This document shows positions 22,445 to 35,358 of a DNA stretch of 64,000 nt, one piece after another. The notes below the pieces were generated by a model. It was not told the origin of the DNA. It did not search any database and saw only the letters and a list, made by a program, of their open reading frames with translations. Position numbers and translations under genes: made by a program. The stretch comes from Psoroptes ovis. Taxonomy: Eukaryota > Arthropoda > Arachnida > Sarcoptiformes > Psoroptidae. Numbering within the stretch: the first letter of the stretch is position 1; each line of letters starts with the position of its first letter. The stretch lies in NCBI GenBank assembly GCA_002943765.1, contig PQWQ01000002.1, forward strand, positions 4,836,001 through 4,900,000. The letters are read 5' to 3'.

Positions 22445-24236
22445 TAATAAATATACACATGACGATTGGTGATGAATTCTTAATTGTGTATTCACATTTC
22501 AGATTATATTGGGTTTATTTCTTGTTTGTCGAATTGTAAATATATTTGTGAATTCTTTTTCAAAAAAAATATTCTTCCTAATAAATTATTTTGGTTCTCT
22601 TCTATTTATTCATTCATTTTTTCAATACCCACTCATATTTTAATTTTTTTTTCAAAATAATTTGTTATATCCACCATGAAAAGATTGATTAAACTTAAGC
22701 TCAACTCAGCAGAAACCTGAACAATTCAAAATTGAGCCAATTTCAATGTTAACAATTTTGAAACACATTCAAACAGGACTCTAAAAATTCAAGAATTTTA
22801 CATTCAAAAAAAATAAATAAATAAATAAATAAAAAATAACGTCGAATCAATTCAATCAATGATAAAATGAAATTATCAAAACGGAAATGAATTTCGTTGA
22901 AGAAAAGCAACAAAAAAAAATTTGTTAGTTTGTCATTGTTTGATTAGATCATCGAATTGGATCATACAACGAATATAAATACAAAAAAACAGACAACATT
23001 GAATAGTAAAGTGTACTACACAGGAAAAAATTGATAAATATTCAAATTTGAAATTCTAAAAATACAAAAAAAAAATAAAATGAAATTTGCATATTTATCA
23101 AATCATTTGATTCTTGTTAGTTTGTTTTTTGAATTTCCTATCTCCTGAAATAATAATAATAAATAATAACCATAACCAGAATGGTGTAGAATACAGAATT
23201 TTCAGTATTATCAAATAAATTTTTGATACACATAGGAATACAATTTTCAAAAAAAAGAAAAAAAGGTAAATGATGGGCGTAATTATAAATATTTATCATT
23301 AAATTGTGATTAATAATTTGTAATTTGCATTTATTTATATATTTATATTATTCATACAAATATCTCCTCGAACAAAAAAAAAAATAAAATAAAATAAAAT
23401 AAAATAAAATAAATTGACCAGTGGATCAGGTCAATTTGTACCTGTACTTTTGTACGATCATTGCTTCAAAAAAAAAAGGGGACCTAAAATGGTATTTATC
23501 TATCGTACGTGCTAATCATTCATTTATTTATTTTATCAATGAATTATTATTTTTCAGAAATGTATTTAAAATATGATTAGTATTTTATGCTATTATTCAC
23601 AGAGATAATGACTGAAAAACAAAAATGGATTTACATTGCGTTGCGGTCATAAACGGTCATTATAATAATCACTTTTAGATTGAAAATTTTTAATTTTCGA
23701 TTAAAAAACTCAACAAAAAACAACATATGACACGTAAATCATTAAAATGAATTTTGGTTCAATGATTTCTATTTTATTTCATTTTTCTAATGATTAACCA
23801 TTTATTTTTCCACAAAAATCGTAATTTGTGTGTGCGTGCGTGTGTGTGTGTTCGTTTTACAAATAAACAAACAAGCAAATTAATAAATAACCAAATGGAA
23901 AATGACAAAATTTCAAAAAAAAAAAACGTTTTGGCAGTTTTTTCATTTGAAAAAATGAAAATTTTTAATTTTTCACACTTTTTCATTTGATTTTCCACTC
24001 CATAATTAAATCGATTTAAAAGATGAATGAAATTTTATTTTACCATTTTCATGTATGTGATTGTACGGGCTAAAATGTCTTTTTAAATATTTTTTTTTCT
24101 TTGCATAATATATCACTGATAAGAAATAAGAAAATTTTAAAATGAAAAAAAAATTGAAAGCTTTGAATTATCGTTTCAATTATCGTATCTGCATTTCATT
24201 CAAATTTTTTGAATCGTTTAAATCGTTTTTATTCAA

Positions 24237-24262
24237 AAAATCATTTCAATTGAAATGATTTT
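24237..24262. repeat. Perfect 26-bp palindrome
   Basis: AAAATCATTTCAA followed by its exact reverse complement, with no spacer; the centre is CAATTG. It lies upstream of the candidate exon at 24404. Confidence 0.9.
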
Positions 24263-24403
24263 AGGTGGAAAAAAATGATTATTATTGAAAATTGAATTTC
24301 AAAGAAAGAAAAAAGTGGTAAATTTTATCAATTTTTATTTCTTATTTGAAATTTTTTTCTTCAATCATATCTTTATAATCTTTTCGAAATATTTTTTTTC
24401 CAG

Positions 24404-24589
24404 AATCACTTATATTTACTCAAGAATTACGGTGAAATCGCATGGAAAAGAAAGTTCAACGCTGCAGTGAATCAAATGCATCAAGAATTAAGGATTGAAA
24501 ATGTATTCACAAGAAAATATTTGAATCAAAAAACTAAAATTTTATTTATTCATTCCATTTCAAGAGAATCTTTAAAGAAAAAAAATTAG
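24404..24589 (+). CDS. Candidate last exon of an unrecognised gene, 61 codons
   Basis: A pyrimidine-rich tract (eight T, then CCAG) ends at 24403 like a splice acceptor. From 24404 a frame in phase 0 runs 61 codons to TAG at 24587-24589. The translation is unlike the repeat-derived frames around it: it contains NYGEIAWKRKFNAAVNQMHQ, a charged, amphipathic and varied stretch, then a more basic tail. I do not recognise the family. No convincing upstream exon or AATAAA just downstream was found, so it may also be a gene fragment, and chance is not excluded. Confidence 0.3.
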   Translation, partial: NHLYLLKNYGEIAWKRKFNAAVNQMHQELRIENVFTRKYLNQKTKILFIHSISRESLKKKN

Positions 24590-27500
24590 ATTTCATCTGC
24601 ATTTATTATTGTTGTTATTTTTGCGGTTCATCTTGGTGAACCAAAATCGACATATTGCATAACTGTTCTATGTAAAAGTAGCTTGCACACACAATTCAAG
24701 ATCAAATATAATCGAAAAAAACTCGAAGATAAATTTAAATGCGAATGAACCTGAATGAATTCGTTATTTGAATTGATGAAATACAAATACAAATGTTTGG
24801 CAATGATGGCCACCAATGTTTACCACCCGAATACACATCTAAGAAGACTATGAAAAATATCGAATTTTGATTGATTGATTCTTATTTATTGATGGAAAAT
24901 CAAGGAAATAAATTCTGGTCAGTTTTAATTTTTTTTTTCCATTTCTCTTCTCCATTTTTATATTTGTAACATAATTTTTTCCTTGATTATTTCCATCATT
25001 ATTACTTTATGCAAATGGAATTTGTTTTTCTCTTTTTTTTTTGCTTATTATTAATGGATTTTCGATACATGTTAAACCAAATAAATGTTTTTTCTTTTCT
25101 TTTTTTTTATTTATTCAAATATGATTTGCATTTATACACACCGAAATATACATACGAAGATATCGTACTATGAATTCAAAGAAAACAAGAAGAAAAAAAA
25201 TGAATAAATAACCAATGGCCAATGGCTAAAATTGATAAATTGAATAAATTGATCAATAATAATAATAATAATAATAATTTTTCTTGGTCAAATCAATCAT
25301 CAATCGTTTTATTTGATTCATTTTAATTATATTTTTCTTTTTTCATCTTTGGCCTATTCATTTGTTTGAAATCACTAAAACAAACAAGCAAAATATGAAT
25401 ATTGTTGGATGGATTTTTGTCGAATTCATCATTCGTTTTGATGATTATGATTATGATGATGATGATGAAAATCCGGGCAAAGTATGTAAGAAAAAAAGAT
25501 CTCATCATCGATTTATGATGGACACGAATGAAGTAAATGAATGAATGAATGAATGAAGAAGAGAAACATATTTAACAGCAAGAAACTACTTTAGAATAAA
25601 TGAAAAACAAACAAACAAACCAAACCAAACATTGATTATGAATATTATGCAGATGTTTTTTTTTTTTTAAATAATAAATTAATGGAAATGAAATTTTTTT
25701 CCATTTATTCTTCCAACTTATGAGAACTAAACTTACCCGAATACTAGTAATAATAATCTCAGAATAAATCAAGATTAATTATATTTTTTTGGAATATACA
25801 AAGATAATGTTAAAAAACACCAAGATGATGAGTAGACAGACTTTAAGATTTTCGAAAATACCCAAAAAAAAAATAATTCATATTTGAAATTGTTTGTTAT
25901 AAGATGGTTGCTATTGGTGCTTTTAAACAAACAAACAACAACAACAACAACAATGGAAAAAATAATATTCAATGAAACCTTGCCTTTCCTATTGAATAAT
26001 GAGAAGAGAGAGAAGATGAAAAATTAAATTGAAAAATTAAAAGGTGCGGTGATGTTTCCTAAGAAAAGCTAGGTCAATATCGCATTTGCATTCAAATGCA
26101 CAAAACACCAAAATGACCAATTGGTCAAATTGAAATGAAATTGTGTAAATAAATTTGAAACAATGATTGGTCAAAAAAATAGATATCAATCTTTGATTAT
26201 TCATTTCATTTCGGTGGTGATGATGTATGATGAACATGTAAAAAAAATAAAGACTAGTGAATCAAACAAATGAATGAATGTGAACAATTTAATAATTTAA
26301 CAATGTTTTTGTTTGGATTCATTTCATTCAATCATTGCATTTGATTCAACAATAATTTCTTCTTTGTTTTGTTTACTTCATTTGAGAAATACATTTCATA
26401 TAGTTGTCTATGTGTTTTTCATTGCTGATGCTGATTGATGTATGTTTGTAGCAACTAGGCAACAAAAAATTATTTATTTTCAACAAAGAATCGAAAGAAA
26501 AATTCAATTTTCAAATCACCATTGGTTTCTTTATTCTTAGTGGAATTTTTCGAACTACAATCACTGATATTATTATTTGCAGAATGAATAAATAAATCGT
26601 GAAAAATAAATAAATAAATAAGAAAGAATTGAGGATTTATTAGAATAAATAACCAAACAAAAACAGAATTCGTTGTTGAATTTGAATCGAAAATGAATAA
26701 ATGAAGAATGAAAAGAAAAAAACATTGAAAAACAATTCCCATTGAACGATTCCCATATTATTGTAATATGATTTTTGTATTTTCAATTATATAAAATCAC
26801 AACGGAACAAAAATTGTGATTGAAATTTTTTTTCGCTTTCTCTCAAAAGAAACATTTGCAATTACTTTTAGTAAGTAAAAATAATAAGTGAAAAAAAAAA
26901 AAAATAATCAACGAACTAAGAGAAATTGCAGATAATTACAATCAAATGTATTTCGAAATATATTTGATGACAATATTAATACCGAATAGAATAATAATAA
27001 TAATATTGAATGATAGAATGATCATAGGAATAAGAATCGAACAAAATCGGAAGTCGAAATAAAAAAATGAAAGGAAAAAGAAAAAGTTGAATAGAATTAT
27101 TAAGACCAGAATTCGTTGCGAATTGTAATGGCGTATGTGTGAGTATTGTATTCAAAATTATAAAATGAAATAAGAAATGAAGAATAAAATCAAATTCAAG
27201 TCACGTTACGAGTTCTATTTTCGTTTCTATTGATCATTATTTTCATTATGATTTTTCATCATTGAATATCATTAGGTTCAATTTGGAATTTTGAATTAAA
27301 TATCAAAGAATTTTTTCTTTGATATTTCTTTTTTGTTCTGTGTCTTTGTAATTAAGACTTGAATTAAAGAATTTTTCGCTTTGTTTTACTCACGATTATT
27401 TGGGGAAATAAATTTGAACCTTATTTATTTTATCATACGATTTCCATCATTTGATCATTTGATATTAGGCATTTTTTAGGCTACCGATGATTGGTAATTT

Positions 27501-28989
27501 AGTGATCGATGATCATAATGATTGGTAATTTTGATTACCAAAAAAATTTCATGAGAAAATTATTAATTAGACCACCAGAGGCAAAAATTGATAAATATCA
27601 TATCATTTTTCATTGATAAATATTGAAAATCACAAAAATGATTGGTCAAATTATGATTCCAAATGTTCTGATGTTGGATGCTGGATAGAATTAAATGCCA
27701 AATGTTTGTCAAATCATTTAATAACTGTCAATTTGATTTTGTTACCTTCGTATTTTTTTTTTTGGAGCCAAAAAAAATTTAAATTTTTTTTTCGAATTCA
27801 CAAAATTCTCAAATTGTTTCATAGATGGCGCTCATTTTAGATATTTTTATTATTTTCTTTTTTTTTCAAATTTTTTTCGAATTCAAACTTTATCACATGC
27901 TGCTACCACAAACTAGAAACAGTGGAACATAGAAAATCAAGAGGTAGAGGTTGAAAATAAGTCAATATACCCAGCCATCATTTAGCATTGATAGTGCTAC
28001 TACTTTTGTGAAAAAGAGAAAATTTTCTGTTTTTTTCTAACAGAACAGAAAATAGACGCAGAGAAAAAGTTGTCTCGGGCACTTGGTGGATCGCGAAAAG
28101 TCGATGTCAGTTGTCTGATGATAGTTGTTCAGTTTGAATGTGACTGGTCTTTGTGAAAAAGAAAAAATTTTCAAATTTAAAAGGTGAAAGATTTTCTTTC
28201 TTCGATTGATTTGTTTCATTCATTTTCAATCTCATATACTTGCTAATTTCTCATCTTTTATTTTTCGAAAATTAATTAATCATCAAACATTCCTTCCATT
28301 TTAGAAACATTGATTGAATTTTCAATGTTTCAATTTTTCCACAATTCAGCTCAATTATTTTTTGCTCGAAAAAATAATCCCAATATAAACGAATTTGCCA
28401 ATTGATTCATTAAAACATTAAACGAATCCATCCATGAATTTTTGACTAAAAAAAAAAATTTAATTTAAAATTTATCCGTCGAATCCTAAATTTGTCAACA
28501 TTTGATAAAGTTTTTTTTTTATTAATTGTTTACCATAATTAACAAATAAATTTTGTGTTTGTTTGTGGTGTGTATTTTGAATTGTTTATTTAACGAGATA
28601 ATATTATATTAAAAACCATAATAATAATAGTCAACATTACAGTGTTCGTTTTGTTTGTATTTTTGGTGTATTTTTGTGTCTTCGTAGTGAATTTTTGTAC
28701 AAAAAAAATTACATAATACAAATATGAACTGATTTACATAATTTTTTTTTTTGATGTTTTCGAATTTAAATTGCATCAATTTCATGGCCATAATAATATA
28801 TAAACAACAACAGCATGACAAGATATCCATAACAAATTTGATCAATGACCATTGTTTTGTGTTTTGTACCATTTCGAAATTATAATGTGATTCATTCAAT
28901 GAATCTCAATTTTAAATTTACAATTTTTTGAAAAAATTCTTTATTTCGAAGTATTGTAATTTACTCATAGATAAATTGTAATCGTCATA
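24590..28989. other. 4.4-kb region without a supportable gene
   Basis: AT-rich, with AAT runs near 25255 and 26993, GAAT runs near 25540, CAA runs near 25937 and AAAT runs near 26609. An 11-bp perfect stem with an 8-base loop lies at 27298-27327. A patch at about 28060-28160 is less AT-rich and contains two TCAGTT initiator-like motifs; it could be a promoter or 5' untranslated exon of the gene starting at 28990, which is inference only. Confidence 0.5.
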
Positions 28990-29860
28990 ATGATCACCAT
29001 TACAGATCAAGACAAAAATATTATGCCAAATCCAATCAATTATTTCAATAAACTTAAATATACTGAACAATATAATAACAATAATAATGCTAAAGAAGAA
29101 GAGGATAATGATAAAACGTGCTCATCTCGTAGAGCTCAATCATTGTCATTTAAATTATTTCGAAAAATTCAACAAAAACAGCAGCGATCACCATTGTCAA
29201 ATAAATTGGCCATCCATGATAAAGTGACATGTGATTCATCATCATCATTATCATCATCATTTGTTCCATGTAATGATAATAATGAAAATAATCTAAAATC
29301 ATCATTAAATCAACAACAAAATCTATTATTGCCATCCTCATCAACAACATTATCGTCATACTCATCAACACTAATAAATGCAACAACAACAACGACATCA
29401 TCATCATCATTCAATTCAATGTTGACAACCGGGCGTTCTGTTTTATCATCATCATCATCATCATTATTATTTGATCCAATCAAATATAACATTTATAATA
29501 ATAATTTCTTAAATATGATGAAATTTTTATCATCATCGACCACAAAATCAACAACTAGTTTATTATCGTCTTCCTCATCATCATCATCATCATCATCAAT
29601 AACATCGAAAACCACACCTCATCAAAATGAAAATAATTTTAATACAAATAATAAAAATAAAAATAATCATTTTTCAATGGTGTTCCATAATGTCATTGTA
29701 TTATTTTACATTATTCAGTTTATTCTAGCTCAAAAAATTAGTGTAAAAAATTCAATTGTGTACATCAATTCATTATATAAATCATCAATAATGACAACAT
29801 CATTGATAATATCAATAATATTGCTCACAACATCGATTCAACCAACATTAGCTAGACAAG
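28990..29860 (+). CDS. Probable first coding exon of a secreted or membrane protein
   Basis: The frame opens with ATG at 28990 and stays open for 290 codons plus one base up to ACAAG/GTAGGT, a good splice donor with GT at 29861-29862. Beyond the donor the frame reads into intron-like sequence and stops at 29901. The N-terminal 229 residues are low-complexity and rich in Ser, Asn and Thr, with Ser runs encoded by TCA repeats. Two hydrophobic segments follow: about 230-249 (starting at Met230) and about 268-288 (MTTSLIISIILL... ending PTLA before Arg-Gln), the second resembling a signal peptide with an AxA-like cleavage context. Translation might therefore really begin at Met230 (29677) or Met268 (29791), with the rest as 5' untranslated region. 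I cannot name the protein. It is the most convincing spliced host gene start here, since such a long frame is rare in this window, but repeat-derived Ser codons inflate it. Confidence 0.45.
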
Positions 29861-32800
29861 GTAGGTTGAAATCATTTTTTTTCAAATTCTTAAAATTCTA
29901 AAAATTCATACGATCAAATCGATTATTACATAAATAAGTTTTAAATTAATAAATAAATAAATCAAACGTCAATAATAATTAAATTCATTGATTATTTTTG
30001 TCAAAGATCATTGTCTATGATCAGTGAATAGGTTCATTGCAATTGTTCTAAAAATAAATATGACGAGTTTACAAGAGTTGACATATTAGGATTCATATTT
30101 ATAATTGCTATTTCTTTCATATTTATTTAAATTAATATCTGCAACTCATTACATTTTTTTTGTGAATAATTATCTTTTAAATAATCACTCATTGGTTGTG
30201 ACAAATCAAGTGTGCATTATATCTTGCGCATCGTAATGCGAATACATACAAAAAGAGACTTATTTTTTTATTCAAAAATTTATGATTGCATTACTGAGAC
30301 TAATTATTATGATGTTTTTCTTTGACAATACTTTTGTGTGTGAACAAAAATGCTTTCATTTTCATATTTCCTCATTTTTTTTTTCATTCAAATTTCAATT
30401 AGATTAAGATTTCTTGATTTCTTATGCAAATGATGATCATGATGTGTCATGCTATAGTATATTTTTTTGTTTAAAAGTGAATTTTTGTCGTTTTTTTTTC
30501 TTGCTGTTATTTTAATTAAATAGAACATAACATTTATAAAAATATAATTCAAAATGAGTAAATAAACGAATATTTCCAGTGAAAGGAAAAAAAATGATAC
30601 AATCAGTTAATTATAATTTGTTTCATGTGAAATAAGTTAAAACTATGAGTAACAAAAAACTCCTTGCCAATTGTCAATCTAAAGAATTGTTATCATTATA
30701 ATCATTTTTCCAAAAGAAAATTGTATCTTTGAAGATTGCCTTTTTTTTCTATTGCTTTGATGAGAATCTTTTGCAATTTTATTTACATCAATAAACATAT
30801 CTATGATAATAATAATTAATGCTTGTTGTTTGTGTGTGTGTGTTCTATACCGACAAATAATCTTTTGATATATTTTTTTTCATGGAAATCATTTGTTTGA
30901 ATGAGTATTGAATGAGACACTCTCTCATAATGAAAATAAAAATAATTTAATGCTGGTGATTTTGATTCGATTTGATTTTGATTATTTGTTGATGAGACCA
31001 AATGGAGACTTTTGGGATTTTTTTTTATATTATTGATATGATTCTCTTTATGAATGTCTTGTTTCTGTTGTTTTTGTTGTTGATATTTTTGACAATTTCG
31101 TTGATTACAAAATTTTTTTTGAATAGCAAGAAGGATTGTTTTGTCATCGAGTATGACGAATATTTTTAAGCTTTTTCTCATTTCAATTTTTCAGTGAAAG
31201 GCGATGTGAAACACATTTCTGAATTGTACAGTGTATGCGAAACAACACGAGAAAGGGAACGAGAATTTTAATTTTTCTTATCATTTCATTATTATCAATA
31301 ACATTTTTCAAATGTATAATCATCAAACATCAACGTTGATTCTAATCAAAATGATGTTGATGTTGATGATGATGATGACAATGAAGACAAAAAAATGGTA
31401 ATAATTACAATTATAATTATAATATAATCATATTATCACTGCTACTGTTGCCGCAGTTGCTTATAATTAATTTTAAATATGAAAAAAAAGTTTTGAAAAA
31501 TTCAAAATTTCATAGAATTATCATTAAATTATTCTCGATTCTTGACAAGAATTATTAAGGAAAATTATAATTAATGAATTTTCCAAAGATTTATGTGTAC
31601 ATGTGTAATAATTCTTGAAGAATTTTGAACCACTGTAACTTTTCATGTTTCTATTGTCATTTTAGTCTATTCTAGTCTCAACAAACTCTATTCTTTACAT
31701 ATTAACATGATGCAAATTGAATTTTCAAAAATAATAATAACTTGAGCTCTACTTATAACCGAGTTTACTGTCTGCTATTGCTTATGTGTTTTGTTTGTGT
31801 TTATTGCTGTTGTGATCAAAACCAAGAAAGGTCATGCATACCAAAAACACACATTTCATCATATCCATCAGTATTTTGTGTTGGTTCATCGTTTTTTTTC
31901 TTGGTATGACCCATTGCTGTTGATTGAGTTCATTTTTTTTGAATGATGAATTTTTTTTTTGTTTTCTAATTCATTTCATATGTTGTTTATAATAAACCGA
32001 AATAGTTTATATAATATCAAATAAATAAATGAATATAAACAACAAGGATGTTATTGTTATTATTGTATTTATTTATTTTTATCTTATGAAATACGAATAA
32101 TGATCATGATGATGATGATGATGGCCATTTTTCGACTCATTGAACCGATGAGCTTTCTTTTTTTTTCGTTTTTTGCTTTGTTGTTATCATAGTTCTTAAT
32201 GTTTTTTGTTTGTGTTGCTTATATGATATTAATTTCGATTGATCGAAATTGCCAAAATAACAAGTGTGAATGGTTTTTTGTTGTTATTATTATTCGAAGT
32301 AAAATTGAAATTGTTTTTTGTTTCCATAAGCTTCAGTATTTGGTTTTTGCGTTTGAAATGAATGTAGAAAAATTCAATTTAAATCTTGGCTGAAGAAAAA
32401 AATTAAAACAATTGATCGAGATTCATTGGTTTGAAACCAAATATTTTTCAATGAAGTTTTCCAATTTCACAAGTTTTTTTATTCCATTTACATGTCACAA
32501 TGCATTCAAATGTAAATTGTTTAGTGTTTGCCAGCTGAATAATGGTACAACCAAACATTCCAACATGTACTAACAATTAGTGATTATTGTAAAGAAGGAG
32601 AAAATTGTAAAAATCTCAGATTGCAAATTTACATTTGTGCCAAAAGAAAAGAAAAAATGAAAAATTTTTCTTTAAATACCGATTTCAATAGCTACAACAA
32701 CAGCAGTAATACGAACCAATTTAACAAGGTTTGGTTCATTTTTTCTTGATGGTCATTGAAATTTTTTTCATTTTCCTCATTTTTTTTTTATTTCTCATCT

Positions 32801-34064
32801 TTGGTCTTTGGCCTTTTTTCAGCCTGTCATTTTTTTTTCATTTCATGTATCTGGTTTAAAAAAAACCATCGACTGAATGTAATTATGAATATGCACAATA
32901 CAAACAAACAAACAGACAGACAAATAACTAGTTGAGCAGTCAAAATATCTTAACAAGAAAAAAAAAGAAAAACCAAATTGGGAGATGAAAATCGAAAAAA
33001 AATTGATAAAAAAGAAATACACGTTTTTTCTGTTCGTACAACGATAATTTGATCTTGTCGACCCAAAATGAATTATGATGGCTACATGTTGATATTTGAT
33101 TTCCATTGAAAAATTGGGCAAAAAAAAACGAAAGAAAAGAGAGGAGAATTGAATTACCTTACCTTAGCGCTTACCACACAACACATTACAGTTTGCTAAC
33201 AAGACGAACATTCATTCATCGCTAACCTTCATAGTCATTTGAAGAAAAAGGTAAAAGATGGTAAAAGAAAATTTCCATTTACCAAAAAGTAAAAAAGAAA
33301 AAAAATTCAAATGAAATTGATTTTTGGTTGTGTTATTCTAGTTATATTGTTTATTTATGTTTTATATTTTACAACCAAAGGTTGATGATGATGATGATGA
33401 TGATCATAACTTTAATTACAACCATTTTATATATTTTCAATGTTAAATTGGTTTTTCTTCTTTTTTTCTTCCTTCATTCAATACCAAAACAACCATTAAA
33501 ATTAAATGAATATATTTTGTTGGTTAACAAGAAAATCATTTACTTTTGAAGTAAAACAGAAATTTCTTTAAATTTTTGTTTACTTTTAGGCTCAAACATT
33601 TTGAATAATAATAATAATAATAATATCAATGTCCGGTCGACTTGATGACGACTTTGTTTTGTTTCAATTATTATTGTTTGTTTGTTTGAGTTTTTTGGTT
33701 TCATTTTCAAATGAAAAGTAGAAGAAAATGATTACAATAAATGAATTTAGAGAACGAAATTTCTAATTAACATTGAAAATTTATTTCAATTTTATTCTCT
33801 CTTTTTATTATTTTGGTTTTGAAAAACAAATAAACAGCATACAAGCACAAAACCCCTGACCGAATGAATTCAATGGAATTGACAAATAAATTTCTTCAAA
33901 TATCTTTTAAATGATTTTGAACTTAAATAGAAAAAAATATAATTAAATGTTTTTCGAATTGAATTCACTATTTTTTTTATTTGTTCAAATGCAAATATTA
34001 TCAAAACAGAGCCTCGAAAATGACAATCATTTTTGAAATGTCATACATTAATTTCATTTCAAAT
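29861..34064. other. Probable intron or intergenic stretch, 4.2 kb
   Basis: Begins with the donor of the exon above. It contains simple repeats (TG near 30832, GAT near 31360, 32110 and 33386), A/T tracts and one candidate exon at 31195-31271 (listed separately). The reverse-strand frame at 30816-31181 (121 codons, Asn/Gln/Lys-rich) has an ATG but no domain and is not supported as a gene. Confidence 0.5.
31195..31271 (+). CDS. Candidate exon in phase with the exon at 28990
   Basis: Preceded by an acceptor-like CAATTTTTCAG ending at 31194. Exon 28990-29860 ends one base into a codon, and joining that G to the TG here makes a Val codon. The frame then encodes KGDVKHISELYSVCETTRER and a few more residues before TAA at 31269-31271. 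If spliced, the mature product would be a short Cys-containing, charged C-terminus after the signal-like segment. The phase match has a one-in-three chance of being accidental, and no AATAAA follows closely, so this is weak. Confidence 0.2.
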
Positions 34065-34072
34065 ATCTATGT

Positions 34073-34259
34073 CAGTCATTCTCAACCTTTTTTTCGCCGC
34101 GGCACACTGAAAAAAGTAAAAGCCTTTATTTCCAAAATCTTGCGGCACACCAAGTAAGGGAATAATAAAGGAATGAGTTAGATTTCCAAAATTTGGCGGC
34201 ACACTTTTGGAATCTGGCGGAACACTAAAGTGCCGCGGAACACCGGTTGAGAATGACTG
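34073..34259. mobile_element. 187-bp hAT-type miniature inverted-repeat element
   Basis: Perfect 15-bp terminal inverted repeats (CAGTCATTCTCAACC at the left, GGTTGAGAATGACTG at the right) are flanked by a perfect 8-bp duplication ATCTATGT at 34065-34072 and 34260-34267. The duplication length and the CAG...TTCTCAACC end are characteristic of hAT elements. The interior has three direct copies of GCGGCACAC (34099, 34142, 34196), an inverted GTGCCGC near 34230 and two GCGGAACAC variants, like subterminal transposase-binding repeats. There is no coding capacity. Confidence 0.93.
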
Positions 34260-34267
34260 ATCTATGT

Positions 34268-35353
34268 GATCGAATTTAAATATTTGAAAAAAAATTCATC
34301 GAATTTCTAAATATTCATAAAATTCTAAATGAATTTTTATTTTAAATTTCGAGAATTCAAATACTCCGAAAAATACTATGAAAAATGTGATTAAATCGAT
34401 TATTTATTCGTCATTTCATCTCGGTAATATGCGTGTGGCGTGCAAATGTTTTTAATTTTGTTCCACTCTCACCCTCAACCGACTTGTACACATTATCTAT
34501 GGATGTTGTGAATGTTCATGTGTCAATCACAATCATGATTCGTTTTGATGAAATTTTCTCTCGGTGTGTCGAAATGAAAGTGTTTGAAACATAGCTAAAA
34601 TGAGAAATGAAAGAAAAACGAGTCTTTGAATGAATGAAAAACATCTGAGACTATTATTATGATTATAATCATAAGTTTATTATTATTCAGTTTTTATTGT
34701 TTGTTTATCGATTTTGAACGCAAAAATTTTCAGTTTTTTTTATTTGTTTGTTTAAATCTGAAAAATGGCTTTGAATTGAATCGTTTTCTCTTTTCCACTA
34801 TCCTCTGCCAAACATATTCATTGAATTGTCATTTGTTGGTGTGCTATTCGTATGTGTTTGTCAACTGTGAATTGATTTAAAAACTATTTTATAAAATTTT
34901 ACATTTTTCTCTCTGGTTGAAATATTTGAAATAGTTTCATAAAATGTGTTTTTTTCATGTTTCAAAAAAAAGGAAAAAATTGTAATTTCATTTGATAATA
35001 ATGGACACTAATCAATTGAAGTATTTCATTGAAATTACTTGAGACATAAATGAAAATAATAATAGTCAGGCTGTTAGGTCTTTTTCTTTGAACATTCAAT
35101 TGCAGAAAAAATTGAAAATTTGAAATTTTTTAATGACAAAAATTCAATTATTTGAATTCCTTTTTTGATAGTTTTTTTTTGATAGATGCTAGGCAAAAGT
35201 TTCCTGATCCAATCAAACAATTTTTTTTAAATGAATAAACCTGCCTTAAATTGCTTAATTTGAATAATTTCATTTGTAAAAAATGAGAAAAAAAACTTAT
35301 TTTTATTATGATCATAATAATTATTATCCTTTATTCATTCATTTATTAATTAT
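34268..35353. other. 1.1-kb spacer between the hAT element and the solo LTR
   Basis: AT-rich DNA with no array of note. The frame at 34659-34880 is hydrophobic, opens from a non-ATG-supported context and shows no domain. No gene is supported. Confidence 0.6.
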
Positions 35354-35358
35354 GATCA
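35354..35358. repeat. Target-site duplication of the solo LTR (GATCA)
   Basis: GATCA immediately before the solo LTR, repeated exactly at 35627-35631 immediately after it. Confidence 0.9.

Larger units (their letters stand above)
18587..24236. other. 5.6-kb region without a supportable gene
   Basis: Simple-sequence-rich DNA with two very long poly-T tracts (listed separately), TG/CA runs (near 18752, 21307, 21668, 22130, 23827), GAT/CAT runs (18816, 21930) and an AAAT run (23383-23412). The frame at 21557-21871 (104 codons) opens from TTG, has no domain and includes microsatellite sequence. Nothing is supported as a gene. Confidence 0.55.

Noticed and set aside
29150..29492. Met- and Asp-rich reverse frames opposite the exon at 28990
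   Set aside because: Antisense translation of the TCA repeats encoding the Ser runs.
30816..31181. 121-codon reverse frame with ATG
   Set aside because: Gln/Asn/Lys-rich, no domain, and it lies in the presumed intron of the gene starting at 28990.
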